Shown in pieces: positions 17,240 through 24,437 of a DNA stretch of 64,000 nucleotides. The notes below the pieces were generated by a model. The model did no database searches, was not told where the DNA came from, and saw only the letters and a program-made list of their open reading frames with translations. Both the position numbers and the translations under genes were made by a program. Within the stretch, counting starts at the first letter, position 1, and every line of letters starts with the position of its first letter. The DNA is taken from positions 124,001-188,000 of the forward strand of contig NZ_JACXYX010000012.1 of the NCBI RefSeq assembly GCF_014779655.1, given 5' to 3'. Source of the stretch: Nocardioides ganghwensis. GTDB lineage: Bacteria; Actinomycetota; Actinomycetes; Propionibacteriales; Nocardioidaceae.

Positions 17240-18334
17240 GTGACTGCGCGCGACATCGTGATCCTCGGCTCGACCGGTTCGATCGGCACCCAGGCGCTCG
17301 ACCTCGTCCGCGCCAACCCCGACCGCTTCCGCGTGGTCGGGCTCACCGCCGGCGGCTCCAACCGGGACCTGTTCGACGCGCAGGTCGCGGAGTTCGCGCC
17401 GGCGTACGCCGGGCTGGGGGAGGAGGCCTCGACCGAGGCCGCCGCGCGGACGTGCGACGTGGTCCTCAACGGCATCACCGGGGCGGTCGGGCTCCGGCCG
17501 ACCCTCGCCGCGCTCGACGCCGGCAACACCCTCGCGCTGGCCAACAAGGAGTCCCTCATCATCGGCGGCCCCCTCGTCAAGGAGCGCGCGCGACCCGGCC
17601 AGATCGTCCCGGTCGACTCCGAGCACAGTGCGATCGCGCAGAGCCTGCGCGCCGGCTCCGCCGCGGAGGTGCGCCGCCTCGTCCTCACCGCGTCGGGCGG
17701 CCCGTTCCGGGGGCGTACGGCCGCCGAGCTCGCCGCCGTCACCCCGGAGCAGGCGCTGGCCCACCCCAACTTCGCGATGGGCCGCGTGATCACCACCAAC
17801 TCCGCGACCCTGGTCAACAAGGGCCTCGAGGTGATCGAGGCGCACCTGCTCTTCGACATCCCGTTCGACCGCATCGACGTGGTGGTGCACCCGCAGCAGC
17901 TGATCCACTCGATGGTGGAGTTCGTCGACGGCGCCGTGGTGGCGCAGCTCGGCCTGCCGACGATGCTCGTCCCGATCGCACTCGGGATGGGCTGGCCGGA
18001 CCGGGTGCCCGACGCCGAGACGCCCATCGACTGGACGAAGGCGGCCGACTGGCGCTTCGAGCCCCTCGACGACGCCGTCTTCCCGGCCGTCACGCTCGCC
18101 CGGGCGGCGGGGGAGCGGGGCGGCACCGCACCCGCGGTCTACAACGCGGCCAACGAGGTGGCGGTCGACGCCTTCCACGACGGCCGGCTGCGGTTCCCCG
18201 ACATCGTGTCGACAGTGGCGCAGGTCCTGGACCTCCACGACGTACCATCGAGGGAGCACTTCACGGTGGACGACGTCCTCGCCGCCGACGCCTGGGCGCG
18301 CGCCGAGGCGGCCGCCCTCATCCGACGCTCCTGA
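17240..18334 (+). CDS. dxr: 1-deoxy-D-xylulose 5-phosphate reductoisomerase
   Basis: Second enzyme of the MEP isoprenoid pathway: NADPH-dependent conversion of DXP to 2-C-methyl-D-erythritol 4-phosphate. 364 residues, slightly shorter than the usual 380-410. The NADPH loop [13 protein letters not shown], the LANKESLI motif, PVDSEHSAI (metal and substrate ligands), TASGGPF and the flexible-loop/Trp region near [13 protein letters not shown] are present. GTG start; CAAACT ends 6 nt upstream. With the M50 protease, ispG and GNAT genes it forms the same order I recall for Mycobacterium tuberculosis Rv2870c-Rv2867c. Confidence 0.96.
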   Translation: MTARDIVILGSTGSIGTQALDLVRANPDRFRVVGLTAGGSNRDLFDAQVAEFAPAYAGLGEEASTEAAARTCDVVLNGITGAVGLRPTLAALDAGNTLALANKESLIIGGPLVKERARPGQIVPVDSEHSAIAQSLRAGSAAEVRRLVLTASGGPFRGRTAAELAAVTPEQALAHPNFAMGRVITTNSATLVNKGLEVIEAHLLFDIPFDRIDVVVHPQQLIHSMVEFVDGAVVAQLGLPTMLVPIALGMGWPDRVPDAETPIDWTKAADWRFEPLDDAVFPAVTLARAAGERGGTAPAVYNAANEVAVDAFHDGRLRFPDIVSTVAQVLDLHDVPSREHFTVDDVLAADAWARAEAAALIRRS

Positions 18335-18363
18335 CGCTCCTGACCTGACAAGGATCTGCGCAC

Positions 18364-19710
18364 ATGACCGCCCTGCTCTACACCCTGGGTGTCGTCACCT
18401 TCGTCCTGGCGATCCTGGTCTCCATCGGGCTCCACGAGTTCGGCCACCTGGTGCCGGCGAAGAAGTTCGGCTGCAAGGTGCCGCAGTGGTTCATCGGCTT
18501 CGGCCCCACCGTGTGGAGCAGGCAGGTCGGCGACACCGAGTACGGCATCAAGGCGATCCCGCTCGGCGGCTACGTCAAGATCGTCGGCATGCTCCCGCCG
18601 GGTGCCGAGCACCTCGTCGAGGAGACGACGTACGACGAGGACGGCGAGCCGGTGCACAAGGTGCGCCGCTCCAACACGGGGATGTTCACCCAGCTGATCT
18701 CCGACGCGCGCGCCGCGGAGTGGGAGTACGTCAAGCAGCACGACACCGACCGGCTCTTCTACCGCCTGGCCTGGTGGAAGAAGGTGATCGTGATGGCGGG
18801 TGGCCCGACGGTCAACATCGCCATCGCGTTCGGCCTGTTCACGATCCTCTTCGCCACCTACGGCAACCCGCGCGACGAGGTCGTCGAGCCCACGGTCGCG
18901 GCGGTCCCCGAGTGCGTGATCCCCGTCGAGGAGCAGGGTCGTGCCTGCACTGCCGACGACCCGCCTACCCCGGCGAAGGAGGCCGGGATCCAGCCCGGCG
19001 ACGAGATCCTCAGCTTCAACGGCACCCCGTTCCGCGACTGGGAGAGCTTCCAGTCGCTGATCCGCGGCAACGCCGACGGCGACGCCGTCATCGAGGTGCG
19101 GCGCGGTGACGAGCAGCTCACGCTGACCACCAACACCACGGTCACGCTGCGCCAGACGTCGATCGAGGACGAGACCCTCACCGAGGTCGGCTTCCTCGGC
19201 GTGCAGCCCGAGACGCGCTTCGAGACCGGCGGCCTGATCTACACGACCGCGCAGATGGGGACGATGACCGTCGAGACGGTCCAGGCGCTCGGCCAGCTCC
19301 CCGTGAAGGTCTACGAGGTCGGCCGGGCGGTCGTCGGGCTCCAGGAGCGCGACCCCGAGAGCCCGGTCTCGATCGTGGGCGGCGGCCGGTTCGCGGGGGA
19401 GGCCGCGGCCAGCGAGGCGTTCCCGCTCACCGAGAAGATCGTGACGCTGCTCTTCCTGGTCGCGAGCTTCAACTTCTTCATCGGCATGTTCAACTTCGTG
19501 CCGCTGCTGCCGCTCGACGGCGGCCACATCGCCGGTGCCCTGTACGAAGGCCTCAAGCGCGGGGTCGCCCGGCTCCTCGGCCGCCCCGACCCGGGTCACG
19601 TCGACGTCGCCCGGCTGCTGCCAGTGGCGTACGTCGTGGGGCTCGCGATGCTCGTCATGGGCGTGGTGCTGATCGTCGCCGACATCGTCGTGCCGCTGCG
19701 CCTGAGCTGA
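18364..19710 (+). CDS. Site-2 protease (M50, Rip1/RseP-like)
   Basis: 448-residue intramembrane zinc metalloprotease that completes regulated proteolysis of membrane anti-sigma factors or signal peptides. Zinc motif HEFGH (His24-His28) in the first transmembrane helix; PDZ region about residues 205-275 ([24 protein letters not shown]); the third ligand in LPLDGGH near residue 388; about four transmembrane helices. It is embedded in the dxr-ispG cluster, as Rip1 is in mycobacteria. A sigma factor gene lies 2.3 kb downstream, but its partner has no membrane segment, so a direct link is not supported. Confidence 0.93.
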   Translation: MTALLYTLGVVTFVLAILVSIGLHEFGHLVPAKKFGCKVPQWFIGFGPTVWSRQVGDTEYGIKAIPLGGYVKIVGMLPPGAEHLVEETTYDEDGEPVHKVRRSNTGMFTQLISDARAAEWEYVKQHDTDRLFYRLAWWKKVIVMAGGPTVNIAIAFGLFTILFATYGNPRDEVVEPTVAAVPECVIPVEEQGRACTADDPPTPAKEAGIQPGDEILSFNGTPFRDWESFQSLIRGNADGDAVIEVRRGDEQLTLTTNTTVTLRQTSIEDETLTEVGFLGVQPETRFETGGLIYTTAQMGTMTVETVQALGQLPVKVYEVGRAVVGLQERDPESPVSIVGGGRFAGEAAASEAFPLTEKIVTLLFLVASFNFFIGMFNFVPLLPLDGGHIAGALYEGLKRGVARLLGRPDPGHVDVARLLPVAYVVGLAMLVMGVVLIVADIVVPLRLS

Positions 19711-19780
19711 GGCCCGTACGCCGGCCCCGCACCGCTCGGGCGGGGACCTCGGCGGCGCGGGGATCCCACGGCCCGGCCCG

Positions 19781-19786
19781 TACGAT
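19781..19786 (+). promoter_or_regulatory. -10 box TACGAT deciding the ispG start
   Basis: TACGAT ends 7 nt before the ATG at 19794. The in-frame ATG at 19785 overlaps the box and would lie upstream of the predicted transcription start. Confidence 0.6.
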
Positions 19787-19793
19787 GACAGTC

Positions 19794-20942
19794 ATGACCG
19801 TCGGCCTTGGCATGCCTGCCCTCCCGCCCCCCGTCCTGGCCCCGCGCCGCAAGACCCGCCAGATCAAGGTGGGGTCCGTGGGCGTCGGCAGCGAGTCGCC
19901 GATCTCGGTCCAGTCGATGACGACCACCCTGACCTCCGACGTCAACAGCACGCTCCAGCAGATCGCCGAGCTGACGGCCTCCGGCTGCGACATCGTGCGC
20001 GTGGCGTGCCCCAGCCAGGACGACGCCGACGCGCTGCCGGCCATCGCGCAGAAGTCCCAGATCCCGGTCATCGCCGACATCCACTTCCAGCCCAAGTACG
20101 TCTTCGCGGCCATCGACGCCGGCTGTGCGGCCGTCCGGGTCAACCCCGGCAACATCCGCAAGTTCGACGACCAGGTCAAGGAGATCGCCAAGGCCGCCAA
20201 GGACCGCGGCACCTCGATCCGCATCGGCGTCAACGCCGGCTCGCTCGACAAGCGGATCCTCGACAAGTACGGCAAGGCCACGCCCGAGGCGCTCGTCGAG
20301 TCCGCGGTGTGGGAGGCCAGCCTCTTCGAGGAGCACGACTTCCACGACTTCAAGATCTCGGTCAAGCACAACGACCCGGTCGTGATGGTCCGCGCCTACG
20401 AGCTGCTCGCCGAGGCCGGCGACTGGCCGCTGCACCTCGGCGTCACCGAGGCGGGCCCGGCCTTCCAGGGCACGATCAAGTCCGCGGTCGCGTTCGGCCA
20501 CCTGCTCAGCAAGGGCATCGGCGACACGATCCGCGTCTCGCTCTCCGCCCCGCCGGTCGAGGAGGTCAAGGTCGGCATCCAGATCCTCGAGTCGCTCAAC
20601 CTCAAGCCGCGCCGCCTCGAGATCGTCTCCTGCCCCTCCTGCGGGCGCGCGCAGGTCGACGTCTACAAGCTCGCCGAGGAGGTCACCGCCGGGCTCGAGG
20701 GCATGGAGGTGCCGCTGCGCGTCGCGGTCATGGGCTGCGTCGTCAACGGTCCCGGTGAGGCCCGCGAGGCCGACCTCGGTGTCGCCTCGGGCAACGGCAA
20801 GGGCCAGATCTTCGTCAAGGGCGAGGTCATCAAGACCGTCCCCGAGTCGCAGATCGTGGAGACCCTCATCGAGGAGGCCATGCGCATCGCCGAGGGCATG
20901 GAGGCCCTTGACGGCGGCGAGCCCGTCGTCAGCGTCGGCTGA
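19794..20942 (+). CDS. ispG: 4-hydroxy-3-methylbut-2-enyl diphosphate synthase (flavodoxin/ferredoxin)
   Basis: Penultimate MEP-pathway enzyme, a [4Fe-4S] reductase forming HMBPP. 382 residues. The TIM-barrel start has the segment [20 protein letters not shown]; the cluster ligands lie in [11 protein letters not shown] and in [16 protein letters not shown]. Start assigned to ATG 19794 because of the TACGAT box; this gives [13 protein letters not shown]. It has its own promoter although it follows the protease gene by 83 bp. Confidence 0.96.
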   Translation: MTVGLGMPALPPPVLAPRRKTRQIKVGSVGVGSESPISVQSMTTTLTSDVNSTLQQIAELTASGCDIVRVACPSQDDADALPAIAQKSQIPVIADIHFQPKYVFAAIDAGCAAVRVNPGNIRKFDDQVKEIAKAAKDRGTSIRIGVNAGSLDKRILDKYGKATPEALVESAVWEASLFEEHDFHDFKISVKHNDPVVMVRAYELLAEAGDWPLHLGVTEAGPAFQGTIKSAVAFGHLLSKGIGDTIRVSLSAPPVEEVKVGIQILESLNLKPRRLEIVSCPSCGRAQVDVYKLAEEVTAGLEGMEVPLRVAVMGCVVNGPGEAREADLGVASGNGKGQIFVKGEVIKTVPESQIVETLIEEAMRIAEGMEALDGGEPVVSVG

Positions 20943-21044
20943 CGACGTGCTCGCCGACCTCTGAGGCACCCCACGGTGCGGAGGCCTCCGTCAGCGTGTC
21001 GTGAGACGGCCTCGCTCTGCGAGGTCGCCCTACGCGGTTCCCAC

Positions 21045-21050
21045 TAGGCT
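21045..21050 (+). promoter_or_regulatory. -10 box TAGGCT for the GNAT gene
   Basis: TAGGCT ends 6 nt before the GTG at 21057. A CCTCGC-TCT-GCGAGG hairpin near 21010-21024 lies just upstream and may end the ispG transcript. Confidence 0.6.
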
Positions 21051-21056
21051 CCAAGC

Positions 21057-21908
21057 GTGCTGAGGACCCGCGAGCAGGTGCGCGTGCTGGGCCCGGGTGA
21101 CCGGGACGCCTTCATCGCGCTCGCGGAGCAGGACCCGGTCGTCAACGTCTTCGCCGACTACCGCGCCCGCCTCACCAACCTCGACGAGCGCTGGCTCGGC
21201 GGACAGGTGTGGGGGCGGTTCGAGGGCGACGAGCTCGTCGCCGGGTGCCACCTCGGCGCCAACCTCGTCCCGGTGCAGTGCACGCCCGACGACGTGGGGG
21301 CCTTCGCCGACGTCGCGCTGCGCCGCCGCGGCACCGTCGGCACGATCGTGGGCCCCAGCGACGTCGTCACCGCCCTGTGGGAGCTCATCGAGCCGCGCTG
21401 GTCCCGCCCCCGCGAGATCCGGGCCGCCCAGCCCCACCTCGAGATCGCCCGGCCGCCTGCCGTGCCGGCGGCCCCCGACGTACGCCCCAACACCCCGCGC
21501 GACCTGGAGGTGCTCTACCCCGCGTGCGTGGCGATGTACACCGAGGAGGTCGGCGTCTCCCCGGAGAACGACGCGGGCGGGGGCGACCTCTACCGGGCGC
21601 GGATCCAGCAGCTCATCAGCCGCGGGTGGTCGCTGGCGAGCTTCGACGACGACGGGGTGGTCTTCAAGGCGGAGGTGGCCTGCGTGACGCCGTACGCCGC
21701 GCAGGTGCAGGGCGTCTGGGTGCGCCCGGACCGCCGTGGCGAGGGGTTGTCCACCAGCGGCATGGCCGCGGTCGTCTCCCACGTCCTCGGCTCGGGGATG
21801 GCGCCCGTGGTCTCGCTCTACGTCAACGAGTGGAACACGCCCGCGCGGGCGGCGTACGCCCGGGTCGGCTTCGAGCAGACCGCGACCTTCGCGACCCTCA
21901 TGTTCTAG
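21057..21908 (+). CDS. GNAT acetyltransferase with N-terminal DUF4081-like domain
   Basis: 283 residues in two parts: an N-terminal domain (1-140) of the DUF4081 type, and a C-terminal GNAT fold with the acetyl-CoA loop VWVRPDRRGEGLSTSG (motif A) and VSLYVNEWNTPARAAYARVGF (motif B). The substrate is unknown. A protein of this architecture habitually follows ispG in actinobacteria, which suggests a conserved but undefined link. GTG start set by TAGGCT. Confidence 0.85.
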   Translation: MLRTREQVRVLGPGDRDAFIALAEQDPVVNVFADYRARLTNLDERWLGGQVWGRFEGDELVAGCHLGANLVPVQCTPDDVGAFADVALRRRGTVGTIVGPSDVVTALWELIEPRWSRPREIRAAQPHLEIARPPAVPAAPDVRPNTPRDLEVLYPACVAMYTEEVGVSPENDAGGGDLYRARIQQLISRGWSLASFDDDGVVFKAEVACVTPYAAQVQGVWVRPDRRGEGLSTSGMAAVVSHVLGSGMAPVVSLYVNEWNTPARAAYARVGFEQTATFATLMF

Positions 21909-21998
21909 GCGCAGGGCACTCGGCAAAAAAAGATCTGCCCCGTCCGTATCACGCAGGGGTGTACGCACACCTGTGCTGACATGGGGACAATGGTCGCC
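21909..21998 (+). promoter_or_regulatory. Control region of the sigma-factor operon
   Basis: Contains an A7 run, unusual in this genome, inside GGCA-A6GATC-TGCC (about 21923-21940). GCCCCGTCC...GCAGGGGT follows (21938-21958), then GGTGT-ACGC-ACACC. GACAAT (21986-21991) ends 7 nt before the ATG at 21999. The upstream elements could be the site read by the encoded sigma factor itself. Confidence 0.45.
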
Positions 21999-22592
21999 AT
22001 GTCAGAGGACCGAAGGACTGAGGGGCAGTCCGGGCTGTCACCGTGGGACATGGCCAGTGGGGCGTTCATCGCCTGGCGTTCGGGGGACGCCGGCGCGGTG
22101 GACGAGCTGGTTGCCGCGATGACACCGGTCCTGTGGCACGTGGTGCGGGCGTACGGTCTCGACCGCGAGGCCGCCGAGGACGTCGTCCAGGCGACCTGGC
22201 TCGGCTTCGTACGACTGCACGCGACCATCGAGGACCCGCAGGCGGTCGCGTCCTGGCTGATCACCTCAGCCAGGCGCGGCGCAGCCGCACACGCCCGGAC
22301 CGCACGCCGTGCGACTCCGGTGCAGGACGAGACGCTGCACGCCGCGCTCCCCGACGTGGAGTCGGCCGAGGCCCTCGCCGTGCTCGACGACGAGGCATCA
22401 CGGCTCTGGGGTGCCGTGGCGTCCGTCGACGAGCGGTGCCGCAAGCTCCTGCGGGTCGTGGCCTTCATGGACCGCCCCGACTACCAGTCGCTCAGCCAGG
22501 AGCTCGACATGCCCGTCGGGAGCATCGGGCCCACGCGGGCCCGCTGCCTGGCCAAGGTCCGGACCGCCCTGACGCGAGGAGGCGAGCGATGA
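21999..22592 (+). CDS. ECF-like RNA polymerase sigma factor
   Basis: 197-residue sigma-70-family protein. Region 2 spans about 25-90 (VVRAYGLDREAAEDVVQATWLG and FVRLHATIEDPQAVASWLI, the latter typical of region 2.3-2.4). Region 4 is near the C-terminus (VDERCRKLL..., SQELDMPVGSIGPTRARCL helix-turn-helix). No region 3 or extra C-terminal domain. Of three possible ATGs the third (21999) is chosen because GACAAT ends 7 nt upstream. Its stop overlaps the next start (ATGA), so the 153-residue partner is translationally coupled, as for many sigma/anti-sigma pairs. Confidence 0.85.
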   Translation: MSEDRRTEGQSGLSPWDMASGAFIAWRSGDAGAVDELVAAMTPVLWHVVRAYGLDREAAEDVVQATWLGFVRLHATIEDPQAVASWLITSARRGAAAHARTARRATPVQDETLHAALPDVESAEALAVLDDEASRLWGAVASVDERCRKLLRVVAFMDRPDYQSLSQELDMPVGSIGPTRARCLAKVRTALTRGGER

Positions 22593-23050
22593 CTGCCGCG
22601 AACGACGCCGCACTGCTCGAGGAGCTCCGTGACATGTGGACGACCTACGACCCGCCGCCGCCCGACCTGGTCCCGACGATGATCGCGGTCGTCGCGGCCG
22701 CCGACCTCGACACCGAGTGGGAGATGCTCGTCCTCGTGCGCGACTCCGCCGACGAGCCAGCCGCCCAGGTGCGGGGGCTCGGCACGTCCCGCATCCTCTA
22801 CTTCACCGCCGCGGAGGGCTGGTCGCTCGACGCCGAGCTCGACGAGGGCCAGGTGCGCGGCCAGCTCCTCGACTTCGACGGTGACCTGGCGACCGTCGAG
22901 GTCGTCGTCGAGACCACCGACGGGCAGAGCTGGACGACCGGCCTCGACGAGGTCGGGTTCTTCGCGATCGCCGCCGAGCCGACGGGGTCGATCCGCTTCA
23001 CCGTCCGCCACCGCCGCAAGGCGATCAGCAGCCGCTGGGTCGAGCTCTGA
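22589..23050 (+). CDS. 153-residue partner of the sigma factor, function unknown
   Basis: Not recognised with certainty. Residues 1-45 are helical and acidic (LLEELRDMWTTYDPPPPDLVP). Residues 50-150 are rich in predicted beta strands, with a DG-x-SW...LDEVGFFAIAAEP...GSIRFTV pattern like the carboxypeptidase-regulatory (transthyretin-like) beta sandwich. No cysteines, no zinc-binding anti-sigma motif and no membrane segment. Start overlaps the sigma-factor stop by 4 bp. A cytoplasmic anti-sigma or protease-target role is an inference from coupling and from the subtilase and CHAT genes beside it. Confidence 0.7.
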   Translation: MTAANDAALLEELRDMWTTYDPPPPDLVPTMIAVVAAADLDTEWEMLVLVRDSADEPAAQVRGLGTSRILYFTAAEGWSLDAELDEGQVRGQLLDFDGDLATVEVVVETTDGQSWTTGLDEVGFFAIAAEPTGSIRFTVRHRRKAISSRWVEL

Positions 23051-23074
23051 GAGCTGCCCGACGGGCCCGGCCGG

Positions 23075-24358
23075 TCAGGGACGGGGATAGGGCTGCCGCA
23101 GCTCCATCAGCGGACCGATCGTCGGGTCGGAGTCATAGGCGGCGCGGGCCAGGACCGCGTCGCGGGCGTCCGTGGCGGACGAGCCCGTCTCGCTGATCTC
23201 CCGGGCGATGAGGCCTGCCACGACCGGAGCGGCGAACGACGTCCCGCTCCACCGCGCCATTCCGGTGCTGAAGACCCGGACGTCGCCCTTGTCCGGGGTC
23301 TCGTTGCACTCGAACGTGCCGTCGGGGAAGGCGTTCACGAGGTTGCGCCCGAGGGCGTAGACGTCCGCGGAGACGCCGAAGTTGGAGTACGCCGAGACCC
23401 GGCCGTCGCGGTCGAGCGAGCCGACGCCGACGCACCAGTCGAAGGCTGCGGGCCAGAACGGCGCCGCCCACGAGTCGTTGCCGGCGGCAGCCACGAGCAC
23501 GCAGTCCCGCTTGCGCAGCCTGGTGCGGTAGAACGTCTCGAGCGCGATCGACGGAAGGTCGAGCCGGGTGCGGCACCCGGCCGAGAGGTTGATCACCTGC
23601 GGGTCGTGGGCGAGGGCCTCCTCGAGCTGCACCACGAGGTCGGACTCGAGGATGCCGCCGCCACCGACGCCGCCGATGGCGAACCCCTCGACGAACACCT
23701 TCGTCACCGGGGCCACGCACCGCACCACACCGGCGATGAACGTGCCGTGGCCGGCGTACGGGCGCAGGTCCGGGCCGTTGAGCTCGTCGTCGCCGTCGAC
23801 GCCCTTCAGCCACGGCGTACGGGGGTCGTTCGCGGCGGGCGGGTGCCAGCCGGTGTCGACGACCACCACGCTGACCTCGTGCCCCTTCTCCTGCGGGGCG
23901 ACCGGTGGCCACGGCTCGGTGAGGCCGGTCTCCTGGGGCTCGATGGCCGGGCACAGGAGGCCGCCGCCGCCTCCCGGAGCGACGTGCACCCAGTGGTCGG
24001 GCGACGCCGCGCCGCGCTGCAGCCCGTTCTCCTCGAAGAAGTCGAGCACCTCCGGGACCGACTGGCCGTCACGACGCTCGGGCAGCACGTAGCGCACGAG
24101 CTCACCGTCCAGCAGCGAGACATCGTCGCGGCGCAGCTCGCCGGTCAGGACCCGCTCGCCCAGCTGGGCCACGAGACCTTCGAAGCTCGCGGCGTCCGCG
24201 GCGCGCACGAGCACGCGGTGCGGATGGAAGAGGTAGGTGAAGTCGGCGGGGGCCTCGGTGTCCCACGCCACCTGTCCGTCGTTGGCCGTGCGGAAGCTCC
24301 GCAGCTGGTCCGTTGCACGCCGTCGCTCGTCGCTGCCGATCTTCCAGTCGCTCGCCAT
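23075..24358 (-). CDS. Intracellular S8 (subtilisin-like) serine peptidase
   Basis: 427 residues with an intact catalytic triad: Asp168 (VVVVDTGW), His204 (YAGHGTFIAG) and Ser374 (SGTSFAAPVVAG), plus oxyanion Asn294 (AAAGND). Residues 1-130 form an N-terminal domain that does not resemble a classical I9 propeptide, followed by a Gly-rich GGGGG linker. No signal peptide or membrane anchor, so it should act in the cytoplasm. ATG start has TAGCGT (plus 24365-24370) ending 6 nt upstream. It lies between the sigma operon (convergent, 24 bp) and the TPR-CHAT gene (divergent, 79 bp). Confidence 0.88.
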   Translation of the reverse strand: MASDWKIGSDERRRATDQLRSFRTANDGQVAWDTEAPADFTYLFHPHRVLVRAADAASFEGLVAQLGERVLTGELRRDDVSLLDGELVRYVLPERRDGQSVPEVLDFFEENGLQRGAASPDHWVHVAPGGGGGLLCPAIEPQETGLTEPWPPVAPQEKGHEVSVVVVDTGWHPPAANDPRTPWLKGVDGDDELNGPDLRPYAGHGTFIAGVVRCVAPVTKVFVEGFAIGGVGGGGILESDLVVQLEEALAHDPQVINLSAGCRTRLDLPSIALETFYRTRLRKRDCVLVAAAGNDSWAAPFWPAAFDWCVGVGSLDRDGRVSAYSNFGVSADVYALGRNLVNAFPDGTFECNETPDKGDVRVFSTGMARWSGTSFAAPVVAGLIAREISETGSSATDARDAVLARAAYDSDPTIGPLMELRQPYPRP

Positions 24359-24364
24359 GGTTCG

Positions 24365-24370
24365 ACGCTA
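24365..24370 (-). promoter_or_regulatory. -10 box TAGCGT for the S8 peptidase gene
   Basis: Minus-strand TAGCGT ends 6 nt before the ATG at 24358. It shares a 79-bp divergent control region with the CHAT gene. Confidence 0.6.
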
Positions 24371-24425
24371 GCGCCGGTCGCGCGCGGCGTATGCCGGTTT
24401 CGCACAGTTTCCGGTGCCGATCAGC

Positions 24426-24431
24426 GAGGAT
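24426..24431 (+). promoter_or_regulatory. -10-like GAGGAT deciding the CHAT gene start
   Basis: GAGGAT ends 6 nt before the GTG at 24438. The in-frame ATG at 24414 lies upstream of the box and is therefore disfavoured. Confidence 0.5.
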
Positions 24432-24437
24432 GGGCGA

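Noticed and set aside
21981..21990. Two earlier ATG codons for the sigma factor
   Set aside because: GACAAT overlaps the second and lies 7 nt before the third; the third gives a typical sigma N-terminus.
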